Positions 32,987 to 44,900 of a stretch of 64,000 nucleotides of DNA are shown here, piece by piece; positions within the stretch are counted from its first letter, which is position 1; every line of letters begins with the position of its first letter. The notes under the pieces are model-generated. The model made no database searches, was not told the DNA's origin, and was given only the letters and a program-made list of their open reading frames with translations. The DNA is from a virus, in IMG/VR virus record IMGVR_UViG_3300042319_003013, positions 1-64,000 of that record, one strand, 5' to 3'. Position numbers and translations under genes: made by a program.

Positions 32987-34726
32987 GTGGCAGTTTTTCG
33001 TCGTGATGTAGGCAATGTCAAGCGCGTTGTCCGTCCTGCAGGCGTGCTACCTTCTGGCTTTTCGTACGCGGAATCAGCGATCTGGGGAACTCCAAGAGCA
33101 CTTACAGCGGCGGCCGCCCAGGTCAGGGTTGAAAATAAAGATGAGGCGGAACAGTTCCGTCATCGCCGTTCGGCTTCGTCCAGTGCGTGGCAGGCCGAGG
33201 CTTGGGAATACTACGATGCGATTGGAGAGATCAAGTATGCATTTAATCTGGTTGCTTCCGTTGTTAGTCGTATACGTCTGTATGCTGCTGTCGTCGAGAA
33301 CCCGGCAGAAACACCTGTATCGGTTCGATCGTCGAGTCTTGTCAGCGGACGACTTGCGTCGGCCGCAGAGCGAGCTCTCGCACGACTAGACTCCGCATAC
33401 GGCGGACAGGCTGGACTTCTCCGAGACGCCGCGTTGAACATCGCCGTCGCCGGCGAATGCTACCTCGTGCAGATGCCAGAGCGCAAGGGCACAGGCGTTC
33501 CAGAGTCATGGGACATCCGCTCAACAGATGAGGTTCAGGTTGACTCGAAGAACAACTACGGAATCGTCGGTCGTCGCGACATCTTGATGGGTGGCAACAG
33601 CATCGCCAGTCAAAACAACAAGGGTGTCGTCGCTCTTCCACAGAACGCGTTTATCGGTCGCATCTGGCGCGCGCATCCTCGCTTCTCTGAAGAGGCTGAT
33701 TCGTCACTACGCGGTCTGCTCGATCTCTGCGCAGAACTTCTGCTGTTGAACCGCACGTTCCGTGCAACCGCACGCTCGCGCTTAAACGCAGGCGCGCTCT
33801 ATCTTCCTGACGGTCTCAGTGTCGCCGCCGGTCCTGACGCGGACTATCCGTTCGACGAGATGGGTGACATCAATCCTGAGTATAACCCTGAAGAGGCGAT
33901 GGACGCATTTGAAGATCAACTCATCGATGCGATGACAACGCCAATTCGTGACGAGGACTCCGCATCTGCGGTTGTTCCGTTGATCATCCGTGGACCTGCT
34001 GAACTTGGCGACAAGATCAAGCAGTTTAAGTTTGAACGTTCGTTTGACCCCGCACTCGCACAGCGTGCTGATCGTGTTCTCGAGCGTATCTTGCAAGGTC
34101 TTGATGTTCCAAAGGACGTCGTCACAGGTCTTGCAAACGTCAAGTACTCAAACGCTCTGCAGATCGACGAGTCACTGTACAAGGCACACATCGAGCCGTT
34201 GATGCTTCTCATTGCAGACGCGCTCACCGTTGTGTATCTGCGTCCATATCTGCTCGCAAACGGATTTGACGAGGCAGAGGTTAATCGCCTCACGATCTGG
34301 TACGACCCATCACAGGTTGCAACACGCAACGACCGCGCACTCGACGCTGACAGTGGATTTGATCGCATGGCGGTGTCGTTTGATACATGGCGTCGTGCGC
34401 ACGGATTCAGCGAGGCTGATGCACCTACACCAAATGAACTTGCGCTACGCCTGCTCATTGAAAAGGGTGCGATCACTCCAGAGCTTACGGAGGCGATGAT
34501 CGCCGCGGTTGCGCCCGAGGTGATGGAGGCGACAAAGGGTGCACAGCAGGCGTCAAGCATTGCGCCGATTCCGCCTGAGGTACAGCAGATGCTGCAGGGA
34601 ACTCCGCCACCGGTTGAGACACCCGCACCTGTTGAAGAAGTACCAGCGCCGATAGAGACACCAGCAGCACCAGCAGAGTCACCTGCTGAGGCGATGCAGC
34701 CAACAGCAATCACACCGGTTCAATAG
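32987..34726 (+). CDS. Portal protein
   Basis: 579 residues from GTG 32987 (after AGGAGAAGAA). ALRRSASS...YYDAIGEIKYAFNLVASVVSRIRLYA and a central NRTFRATARSRLNAGALYLP plus VLERILQGLDVPKDVVTGLANVKYSNA correspond to the wing, stem and crown regions of actinobacteriophage portals. The C-terminal 60 residues are Pro/Glu/Ala-rich. Forms the dodecameric DNA gate of the head. Confidence 0.85.
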   Translation: MAVFRRDVGNVKRVVRPAGVLPSGFSYAESAIWGTPRALTAAAAQVRVENKDEAEQFRHRRSASSSAWQAEAWEYYDAIGEIKYAFNLVASVVSRIRLYAAVVENPAETPVSVRSSSLVSGRLASAAERALARLDSAYGGQAGLLRDAALNIAVAGECYLVQMPERKGTGVPESWDIRSTDEVQVDSKNNYGIVGRRDILMGGNSIASQNNKGVVALPQNAFIGRIWRAHPRFSEEADSSLRGLLDLCAELLLLNRTFRATARSRLNAGALYLPDGLSVAAGPDADYPFDEMGDINPEYNPEEAMDAFEDQLIDAMTTPIRDEDSASAVVPLIIRGPAELGDKIKQFKFERSFDPALAQRADRVLERILQGLDVPKDVVTGLANVKYSNALQIDESLYKAHIEPLMLLIADALTVVYLRPYLLANGFDEAEVNRLTIWYDPSQVATRNDRALDADSGFDRMAVSFDTWRRAHGFSEADAPTPNELALRLLIEKGAITPELTEAMIAAVAPEVMEATKGAQQASSIAPIPPEVQQMLQGTPPPVETPAPVEEVPAPIETPAAPAESPAEAMQPTAITPVQ

Positions 34727-34740
34727 CAAAAGAGAAAACA

Positions 34741-35973
34741 ATGATCATGAACAACCCACAGCATTCACACGAGATGAAGGCAAACCTCGCAATGAGTCTC
34801 GGTCACTGTCTCGGTACGACATTTGCTTTTTACACAAAGGCGATCGGGTTTCATTGGAATGTTAAAGGGCCGGACTTCTCCGAGTTTCATGATCTGTTTG
34901 GTGACATCTACGCAGATGCGCAAGGTGCAATTGATCCGATCGCTGAAAGTATTCTTAAGCTTGGGTTTGACTCACCAGCAACGTTGTCAGCCATGTCTGC
35001 GTTCTCAAAGATCGAAAGCATGGACAACGACCGCATTGACGATCCAGTGCTGATGAGCGCAGATCTTCTCCAGGCAAACAACATTCTAAATGAATGTATT
35101 CTTGAGTCATTTAAGCTCGCATCAGATGCAAACGAGCAGGGCATTGCAGATCTTCTCGCAGAGCGAGACGCTGCACATAAAAAATGGGGATGGCAACTGC
35201 GCGCAATCACCGGAATGCAGACCGGCGGAAAGTTGGTCGCAACGCCAGAGCAAGAGCAGGTTGAGGTATACGTCTATGAAGACGGCGCTGAAGACTACGC
35301 CACCGAAGATGATTCTGTATTCTTAGCCGCGGCCTCAAAGCCTGCGCCTAAAAAAGACAGAATCACGGGATCAAAAAAGAATCCAAAAGGATCTGCATCA
35401 GGTGGACGCAACATTACGTTTTCAGCCAAGACTGAGACAGCGTTGATGAACAAGGTCAAAGAGCACAACGTAGATGCAAAGGCCGGCCGCAAAGCAACAC
35501 TTGCACAGTTAAAGGCGGTGTATCGCCGCGGCGCTGGTGCGTACTCGAGCTCACATCGCCCAGGTAAGACCCGTGATCAGTGGGCGATGGCGCGCGTAAA
35601 CGCATATCTTCGTCTACTCAAGTCAGGTACACCGGCGAATCCAAACTACAAGCAAGACAATGACTTGTTACCTGAAGGTCACCCAAAGTCAACAGCGTCA
35701 AACGCATCAGAGTCAGTTCTCACAGCGGCTGCACAGGCGGCCACAGAGTTGATCATCACGCTCGGAGATTCACACGAATACGAATCTCCTGAACACGCAA
35801 TAACAGCATTTGCAGAATACAGCGGTCTCGGTTACGAGATCATCCCCGCACTACGCGCAGCGTGGAAGCGTGGAGTTGACAACAACGAGCACGGATTTGA
35901 TCGTGCGCGCGAACTTGCCATAATGACATATGACAGCCAAGATTCCGACTTGCTACCTAACATCGAAAGCTAG
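34741..35973 (+). CDS. Head protein with N-terminal Dps/ferritin-like domain
   Basis: 410 residues. The N-terminal domain (about 10-160) has GFHWNVKGPDFSEFHDLFGDIYADAQGAIDPIAESI, the ferroxidase helix pattern of Dps proteins (HWNxxG, FxxxHxxF...). The middle domain LKAVYRRGAGAYSSSHRPGKTRDQWAMARVNAYLRLL...DNDLLPEGHPKS is a conserved phage head module; the C-terminus is helical. Located between portal and giant protein. Possibly a head-packaged protein with DNA- or iron-binding capacity. Confidence 0.6.
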   Translation: MIMNNPQHSHEMKANLAMSLGHCLGTTFAFYTKAIGFHWNVKGPDFSEFHDLFGDIYADAQGAIDPIAESILKLGFDSPATLSAMSAFSKIESMDNDRIDDPVLMSADLLQANNILNECILESFKLASDANEQGIADLLAERDAAHKKWGWQLRAITGMQTGGKLVATPEQEQVEVYVYEDGAEDYATEDDSVFLAAASKPAPKKDRITGSKKNPKGSASGGRNITFSAKTETALMNKVKEHNVDAKAGRKATLAQLKAVYRRGAGAYSSSHRPGKTRDQWAMARVNAYLRLLKSGTPANPNYKQDNDLLPEGHPKSTASNASESVLTAAAQAATELIITLGDSHEYESPEHAITAFAEYSGLGYEIIPALRAAWKRGVDNNEHGFDRARELAIMTYDSQDSDLLPNIES

Positions 35974-35975
35974 AT

Positions 35976-38900
35976 ATGTCAAACAAGAAAAAGCGCACAC
36001 AGCTCAGTACGGCTGAACTACTTCGTCTTCGCTCAAGCATCATCACGATGCTTGATACTGCAAACAAGTCAATTCAACCAGAACGTCAGGTAACGCTCGC
36101 TTCGGCGATCGAGGTTGCAAACCGTGAGATCCGCAAGGAAGTATACGGCAGCAACTCAACACGTGCGTTCTCTGCGTTACGCGCCGTGTCTGGCTTTATC
36201 GCGCTTTCTTCAAAGAACAAGGTGTCAACCTCTTCTCTTGAAAACTCTGACCTTCTTTCGGTAGGTCACCCGCTCTCGACACGCGCGCACGCGATGACCG
36301 CGTCGGCGTTGCGCCACGCACGTGCACGTTGGATCGCGGCCGATGACCTCATCATCGACGACGACATCCGCGCACTTGTCGCGTCTGCTCACTCGTACGA
36401 ACACGGTTCATTTGAGCGCAAGCACGCGTTTGCACGTATCGCGGCATTGGGACCTGGTGTTGTCCCGATCACAGCCGCTGTTGATCTTGAACCGATCATC
36501 GCCGTACTTGGCTTTGGTCTTGGCGGTAACTCACGTGCGGCGCGTTCTGCCCGTGCACGTATGCAACGCCGTGACCGCTTTGGCCGTTTTGCGTTCATGG
36601 GTGGTGGCTGGAAATTCAACATCTTCAAGTCTGGCAAACACAGCTACGTAAGTGGAAAAGTTGTCGGCATGTCAGGTGTTGATGACATTGAAGTCGAGAT
36701 CAAAGACGATAAAAATATCCCAAACGGAGTCTACGCTGTACCAGCTAAGAAAGGTCAGTCCGCAAAGGCGATCATTAAGAAGTCGTATCTAAAGGACACC
36801 CCAGAAGTAGCTGTCTCTCGCGAAGATCAAAAGTACGCTGTCAACTTCTCGTCAATGCGAAAGCTTGACGCACCGACAGGCTGGACACCTACACAGGCAT
36901 CACAGCCTAACCACGTCGCGTTTATGAGCGCTGACGGTTACCGTGTTGAGATCCCAATAAACAAAGACGGCCAGCAAGAGATCACCGGCGCACGCAAGGC
37001 GTCAGTATTCCGTGCGGTTGGAAACCAAAAGATCGGCATGGCGGACGGTTGGGACTCTGTTGAGCTTACAGCACTTACCGACCAAGATCAGTATGAAAAG
37101 TTTCTCAACAGCAAGCAAGGTCAGAAGTTGCTCAGCCAAGGTGGCTGGGGTGTTGACGTTGTTCAAGAAGACATCGGCGAAGATAAGTTTAAGCCGGCGG
37201 GTGAGACAACAGGACCTGGCGACCGCCCTGGTCCAGTGCCTCCTGCTGTTCAGCGAATGGCTGATGAAGAAAACAAGCGCGCAGCTGAAGAAAAAGCGCA
37301 ACTTGAAAAGCCAGCATCGCAGCTTGAAAAGGCAGACGTTAAGTCTGTCAGTGTTGACTGGAAGACAGACGGAGAGCCTGTAACTCAAGAAGGTCTTGAT
37401 GCGTGGAAGCAGGAGTTTGCACCTGGTGTTGACATCAAACTTCAAGACGACGGATCTGTAAAGCTTACAGGTTCAGAGTCAAATCTTCGCAACGCGCTCG
37501 ACAAGGCGACAGACGGTGACTATAACGCAACGGACTACATCATGGACTCGGCACAGCTCGAGTCAATGGGTGTCCCGACAGATCGTGTTCTTCTTGATGT
37601 TGAAAAGATGAAGAATGCCGTTAAGGGTCTTACGTACAAACAGCTGATGGACACCGGTGTAAAAGAATACAAGATGGCGTCAAAAAATGTCGGCGCATAT
37701 TGGTTCACCGAAGACGAGGTCTATGACGCCGAAAAAGATGGATTTAGACTGACTGGAGAAGAGCGCGGCGGCGGAAAAGCGATGGTCGACATACCTAGCT
37801 ACGCCACTCCATCGGGCAATCTGGTTGACTTTGCAGGTGACACGTCAATGTCAAAGATCGGCGCAGTCATGCAAGCGTACCGTAACGGCGACGTTCTTCG
37901 ATTTAAGTATAACGGAAAAGATCGCGAGGTTCAACCAAGCGGCAATACATATACCAACAAGAAGACCGGTGAAACAAACTTCGTTGGATTTGATCATGCG
38001 ATCGGCGAAGAGCGCACGTTTACCATCTCAAAGATGGATGCTCCTTCACCTAAGAAAGAGGCGAAGAAAGAAAAGGCAAAGATCATCACGATGCCAGAGG
38101 CCGACCGCGGCAAGGCACCACAGTTTATCAAACCTGACAGCACGCCTGAAGAGGTTGTTGATCAGATGCAGAAGGCGATCGACGGTCAGTATCCTGTCAA
38201 GTTTGGCTACGGTGGAAAAGATCGTACGTTTAGACCAGAACGTATCTATACAAGTCCTAAGACAGGTAAGACAAACATCGTCGGTTTCAGTGAGACAGAC
38301 GGTGAAGGTCGCACATTTACCGCTGACAAGGTTACAGGTGTAAGCACTCCTGAAGCTCCGGCCGGATGGGACGTTAAGCGAGATGAGGTACAACCAAGCG
38401 CCGCAGAAAATGTCATTGACCTCAATCCAAAAGAAGTCAACAAGATCGCTGACATCAAGAAGTTTGTTCAAGATGCTATTGATAACGACCAAAAGCTCCA
38501 CTTCATGTATAGCGACAAGGACCGCGTTGTTACTCCAGAAGGCGTCTGGCAGAACGGACAGACAGGTCGCACGAACCTAAAGGCCAAGGACTCAGACGGC
38601 ACCAGCAAGAACTTTGCGTGGGACAAGATCGTTGCTCCTAAGCCTTCCAGTCGCACCAAGTGGCCTGAGCCCCCAGATGGTATCCCAGCAGAAGCGTGGG
38701 ATGATCTGCCGTGGGAGAACTTGCCTAACATCCCCGACGACAAAGAATTGCGACCTGACCAGATCTGGAGCGGGCCCGACGAGAATTTCAAGCTTGGACC
38801 TGACGGGGAACTGATTCCACTTGAACCACCCAAGTACGAGCCTCTGCCCGAGATTTACAAGCTTGGACCTGACGGAAAACGGATTATTGACCCGAGCCTG

Positions 38901-41900
38901 GACAAGCCGATGGCAGATGTTCCGCAAGGCACAACCGCAGAAGGCTGGGATATCCGTATCGCCGGCATGTATGGCGGAGAGGCAAACGCATGGACGCACA
39001 TTCCACCGGCAGACGAGTACGGCGAAGATCACAGCATCACCGAGGCTGTACAAAAAGATGGAAAGAGCAAGTTTGAGGTATGGCGTAAAGGCATCTGGTT
39101 AGGCGAAGGTAACAACAAGCAGATTGCAACTACCGACACACTCGCCGAGGCGGCTGAGGCAGTCAAGGCTGACATGCCAAACGCAGAGGCCATTGCGATA
39201 AAGAACGGCAAGCGTGAACCAAAAGCAACGCGTCAAGAAAAACTGCAAAGAGAGCGAGAAAAATTCCAAGAACGGCTTGATGATCCAGGTAACTGGGAAC
39301 AGAAACCTGTAGGTATTCCAACAACAAGTTATGAGTGGACCTACGTCGGTCCAACTCCAGACTTTGATGAGTATCCAGAGTTGATGCAAGATCTTCTTGC
39401 AGCGCGGGAAGAAAAAGGTCTACAGTCCGCAGAAGATAGTCGGCCAATTCCTGACTCTGATGAGCGCGCTGGCGCGCCTTCACGTCCATCTGCTGCTCCA
39501 GCAGGACCAGCAAAAATGGAGAAGACAAAGCCTGGTCAACCAACACTGTTTGCTGAACCACCAGAGATCTCACCCGAGATCCAACGTCTCGTAGACGCGG
39601 CAAACGACCTGCGTGATACACCAACTGCAAATCTTCCAGCAATCATTGAGAAGTCAATTGAAGAAAAGAAAGACGTTGCGTTTGACTTCAACGATAAGCT
39701 TCGCGTGGTTACGCCTGAAGAGATCGTCGAGAACAAGGCCGGCAAGAAGCAGCTTAAAGGTTTCAGCAAGACCGACGGCGAAGACCGCACGTTCACGATT
39801 GACAAGATGAACAAGCCTGCGGCTGACACAAACGTCAAGGTTGACGACATCGTCAACATGCCGCAGGACGAACTTGATCGTCTCGTCGACGCTGCATGGC
39901 CAACACCAACCGCAGCAACTCCTGCATATGAAGAAAAAGTATCTGAGTTTGACAGGCAGATAGCTGATCTCAACCGCAAGATCGAGACAATGAAGAACGT
40001 GCTTAACGGACCTGATAGTCCAGACGGCAAACTTCACAAGCGCGCAAAGTCAAACTTGGATCGTCTACAGCAGTCAAAGGACAAGCTTTCCTTCGACAGA
40101 ATCAACAATAACTTTGAAGAAAAACCAGCAGCAACAACTACACGTCGTCTTGCAGTTCTTCCTGAAGGTCGTAGCAACGAAGATATCATTTCAGAGTTCG
40201 AAGAAGACATCCCAGGTGGAAAAGCTCGCTTTACAGGCGATGCACAAAACGGATACCCAGTGTTTGAGTTTGATATTCCAGCAGGCGAAGAAGAACGCTT
40301 TAACGACTGGTTTGGCGAAGACAACATTGAAGACTTCCCAACAGGTGACGCGGTTGCGTTTGCTGAAAAGTACAACATTCCAATGGGAGACAACACCGAG
40401 CTTAAGAACGGTAACCCAGGAACAAGCTTTGAGGTTGACGTCGCTTTTGAAGAAGGAACACTTGATGATGTGCTCAAGGACTTCAAGGCAAAGTTTCCTG
40501 AAGGCGAAGCAGATGTTGTTGTGTCAGAAGGCGCTGGCGGCGGCTGGCCGATCGTTGACTTCTCAGTTCCAGAGGGACGTGAAGAAGACTTCGGTAAGTG
40601 GTACAACGGTGACCTCGCAGACTCAGACAACATTGCTGGAGATCTTGACGAGCCGGTAGACGAGAACCTGTTTGGCGGCGAACCAGACGCAGAAGACATG
40701 GGCACATTTAATGATGAGGCCTTTGACTCGATGTACACAACGCCTGAAGGCGCGTACAAGCCAAATATCTTTGAGTTCTATAAGCCTGAAGGTCGCACAA
40801 ACCAAGACAGCGCTGACTACACAGACGATCCTAGGGTATTGAGCGGTAAGTTCTCCGAGGATGAACTTGTTCGCGCACTCCGCGACGCTGTTCTTCCATC
40901 TGACTCAGGCCCAGCAAACGGATATGGAAACCTTCCGTTTGAAAGTGGAGATGAACCTGTCAAGGCCGAGGCTTTGTTTGAGGCACTTGAACAGACAGGT
41001 ATGGATGCTGGGTTCTTGCTCGCCGGGATCTTTGACAGCGCGTCACCTGACAAGTCTAAGAAGAATCAGTTGAACTATGTTGACACGATCAACACACCTC
41101 CTGCAGGTTCACCGAGCGCCGCGATTCCACTCAGCGATCGACTCGCTCAGACACGTGCCGCACAGGCGATCAACGGAGAACTTGGAAAACCGGAGAACGC
41201 GATAACAGCGTTCCGTCTGATCAATCAGCATAAAGAGACAAATCCAAACATCCAAGATCTTGCACAAGAACTTATCTCTCGTGGAATAAACGGTCTTGAT
41301 CTTTCGCAAGAAGGCGACGCAGATGCGCAACTTGCACGCGATCTTGATACATATCTTCCGTGGGCATTTAGTGAGAGCGCTGAAGAGCGCGAGGCGTTCC
41401 AGTCTTACTGGGGTCTTATGCTCTCAATCGATGGTGGCGACAGCGACCTCGAAGACTGGCAGCACCCTGGTTCACGTGCCATAATTCTTGACGCACTTGA
41501 ACGACTCACCGGTGGTGACGGCGGCAAGGCGATGGAGATGTACTACCAGCTCTATGAAGACTTTGGTGGCTTTAAAGATCTTGTTGACTCAAAGAAGGCG
41601 ATCGCCGACGGTGTCGACGACCTTGAGAGCGACACGCCTGCTGCCGGTCTATTTAGACTTGTCGCCGCCGCAAAGGAAGTATCAGAGATTCCGCTGTATC
41701 GTTCAATCGGCGTAAACGCAAACTCTGAGCTGTTCAAGAAATACACAACGCCTGGCTTTGTTGTTTCATTTGACCCACGTCCATTCACCGAGACAGACCT
41801 AACAACAGGCGAGATCGGTGCGGTGGGATTCTCGCCTACAAATCCAAACGACGTACGTATCGTCTTTGAGGTCGCCGCAGGTGAGATTGACTCTGTCAGT

Positions 41901-44900
41901 CTCAACGGATTCTCGTGGTATGACCAAGAACAAGAGCACCTCGGCACCGGTGAGTTTATCGTCGACAGTGTACGCGAACAGCCGGCAGTTCTTAAGCCTG
42001 GCCAAAACGAGTACATCATCACGCTTAAGCGCGCAACAGAAGACGCGCTCAAGAAGGCGTACGGTCAACCGACAGAGGCAGAGGCTCCTGAAGTGGTCGA
42101 AGCTCCAGAGGCTCCGACACAAGGAACAGCTCCTCGTGAATACGGCGATGTATCAGACTGGAAGCGTGTAGCCGGACAGGCAGGCTCAAACCAAGGTGGT
42201 GTTTACGAAGACAGCGAAGGAAATCGCTACTACGTCAAGACAGCGCGTTCGCAAGATCACGCTGATGTCGAGACACTTGGATCAGCCTTGTATCGTGAAC
42301 TTGGTATTCCTGCAACAGATGTAGGTCTTGGAACACGCGACGGTGCACTACAGATCATCAGTCCGATGATTCCAAACGCCACATCTGGAATGGATGACTA
42401 CATCAATGATCCAGAGTTCCTCGGCAAGTTGCATGAAGGCTTTGCGATTGACGCGTGGTTGTCTAACTACGACGTAATCGGCATGGTCTACGACAATGTT
42501 GTTGCAGACGGAGACGGCAATCCAATTCGCGTTGATCAAGGTGGAGTGCTTGTATGGCGCGCCCGTGGTTCACGTAAAGAATGGTTTGGCCCAGAGGTTG
42601 CTGAACTTGACTCAATGCGCGATCCTGGAATGAACCCAACCGCCTCAGATGTGTTTGGCAGTATGACAGCGGCAGACATCAAGAAGAGCGGAGAAAAGCT
42701 CCTCAACATCACGCCAAGTCGCATTGACGAGATCGTTGATTCGATCGTAAATAGTCCTAAAGAAAATGAACTTCTTAAGGACATGCTCAAGCGTCGTCGT
42801 CAGTCAATACTTGATCAGCTTGGAATTAAAGATACAACAGTTGATCCATTTGCAGAGCGCGTGCCTTTGACAGAGAGCATCGGCTACGCCGCGCAAGATC
42901 TGCAACCTGGCGACGTTGCTGAAGGCGATTCATTCGTAATTGAACGTGTGTTCCGCGATCAGATGACGCCAAAGAACAAGGTAAGCGTGCAGGGTTACTT
43001 CCCAGGTCACGAGTCACAACGTAAAGAGTGGAATGAAACAACAATCATTCCAGTTGCACGCGGTGGCACAATTCCACCTAAGGGAGATAAACCAGCACTG
43101 CACCGTCCTAAGGCGCCACGCAAACCTTCACCAGGTGCATTCACCGGAAAGATGGCTGAGCTTCTCAAGGACGCCAAGACCTGGGAAGAGGCCGCGGCGA
43201 TCATCCGCAAGACACCTATCATGTTCTTTGACTATGAATCAACAGGTTTACCAGGACCTGAAAAGGGTGGACGTAACCAGCCGGTGCAGATCGGCGGAAC
43301 GTTTGTTGCAGACGGAGAGGTACGTGCTCAATTTAGTTCATACATGAATCCAGAGCATGAGCTTTCTGACTGGTCTGCTAAGAACCTCAAGCAGATGGAC
43401 GGCTCGCCTGTAACAGACGAGTGGCTCACAACTCAGCCTTCGATGAAGGACGCGCATCAGCAATTCTTAGATTTTGTCAAAGAACATGCAGGTGACGAGG
43501 TAATTCTTGGCGGACAGTACACGCCGTTTGACCTTGAGATTCTTCAACGAGTTCTCAGCGCAAATGGTCTGTCAATCAACATTGTTGGAACAATTGACTC
43601 AAAAGATCTCGCTGAAGGCACACTTCCTAAGTGGAACTCAAAGACACAGTTTGGTGCAAGTCAGGTAAGTGAAAAAGACGGCAAGCGTCGTGCATCAAAC
43701 AGTCTTGGACCAGTTGCTGAATTCCTTGAAGTTAAGTTGCCAGACTGGCACCGCGCAGATGCAGATGCTCAGGCCTCGTGGGAAATTACTGATGCAATGC
43801 TTACGCGTGCTATCAATAATCCCGACACAACGCCGACAACACTTCTTAATGTTGACGGTGCATTTGAGGCTAAGCAGCAGGAAATCGCTGACTACGAGAA
43901 TGCGTACGCAAAGTACGAGGCAGATCTTGCAGAGTACGTCGCCGCCAAGGCGATCGCGGCTTCTTGGAACTGCGGTGGCGCTGGATTGACAGCGGCCGTT
44001 GGTCCTGCAAACGGACCTTGCTCCGTACCTTCAGTTGAACAGATGATCCGCGAGGCACAGCCGCTTCCGATCGGTGAGATCGATCCTGACGGCGTCGCCG
44101 GTGGAAGTACAAGCAATGAGTCATCGATGGTCGATGCGCAAGAGATTGACACGCCATCACAAGACGGCGTTGATACCAACGATCCATATAAGGACGAGCA
44201 ATTCAAGCCAACCGAGGAACAGCGCGCAATTCTTGATGCGATCATGGAGGGCAAGAACGTCGTTGTTCAGGCACTCGCAGGAACCGGTAAGACAGCGACA
44301 CTTCTTCTCGCAGGAAAGCGTAAGAAGAAAGAGGCTGCTCAAGAGCGCGGAGTGTATATCGCGTTCAACAAGTCAGCGCAGCTTGAAGCTGAAGAACGCT
44401 TTAGGAAGGCCGGTCTTACAAACATCGAGGTCATCACCAATGACGCGATCGCAACACGCTGGGCCCCTAAAGATATCGTAAAGAAGCTCGACAAGAACCC
44501 TGAGCTTTCATACTACAAGGATATTGACAAGTATCTCGGCATCACAGAGTTTGAAGGTCCAGGTGCCCAAGGATACGGTCTGTATGAAGCGCACAAGTTC
44601 TTTATGGAGGCGATGCGCAAGTATCTAATCAGCGCTGATCCAGAGATTGGTCCACAGCACTTTGATATCCCAGAACAAGACGTTAAGCCTTGGATGCTCG
44701 ACATCGTAAACAAGATGTGGGAAGACTACAAGGATCCAAACGGCAAGCTGCGTATGGACAACACCATCATCACAAAGATGTGGGCGTTGTCAAATCCAGA
44801 TCTTGGCGAGATTGGCTCGGGACTTAAGCAAGCCGTTGACTTCATCTTCTTTGACGAGGCGCAAGACATCAACCCTGTGTCAGGCAAGGTCATCGCAGAT

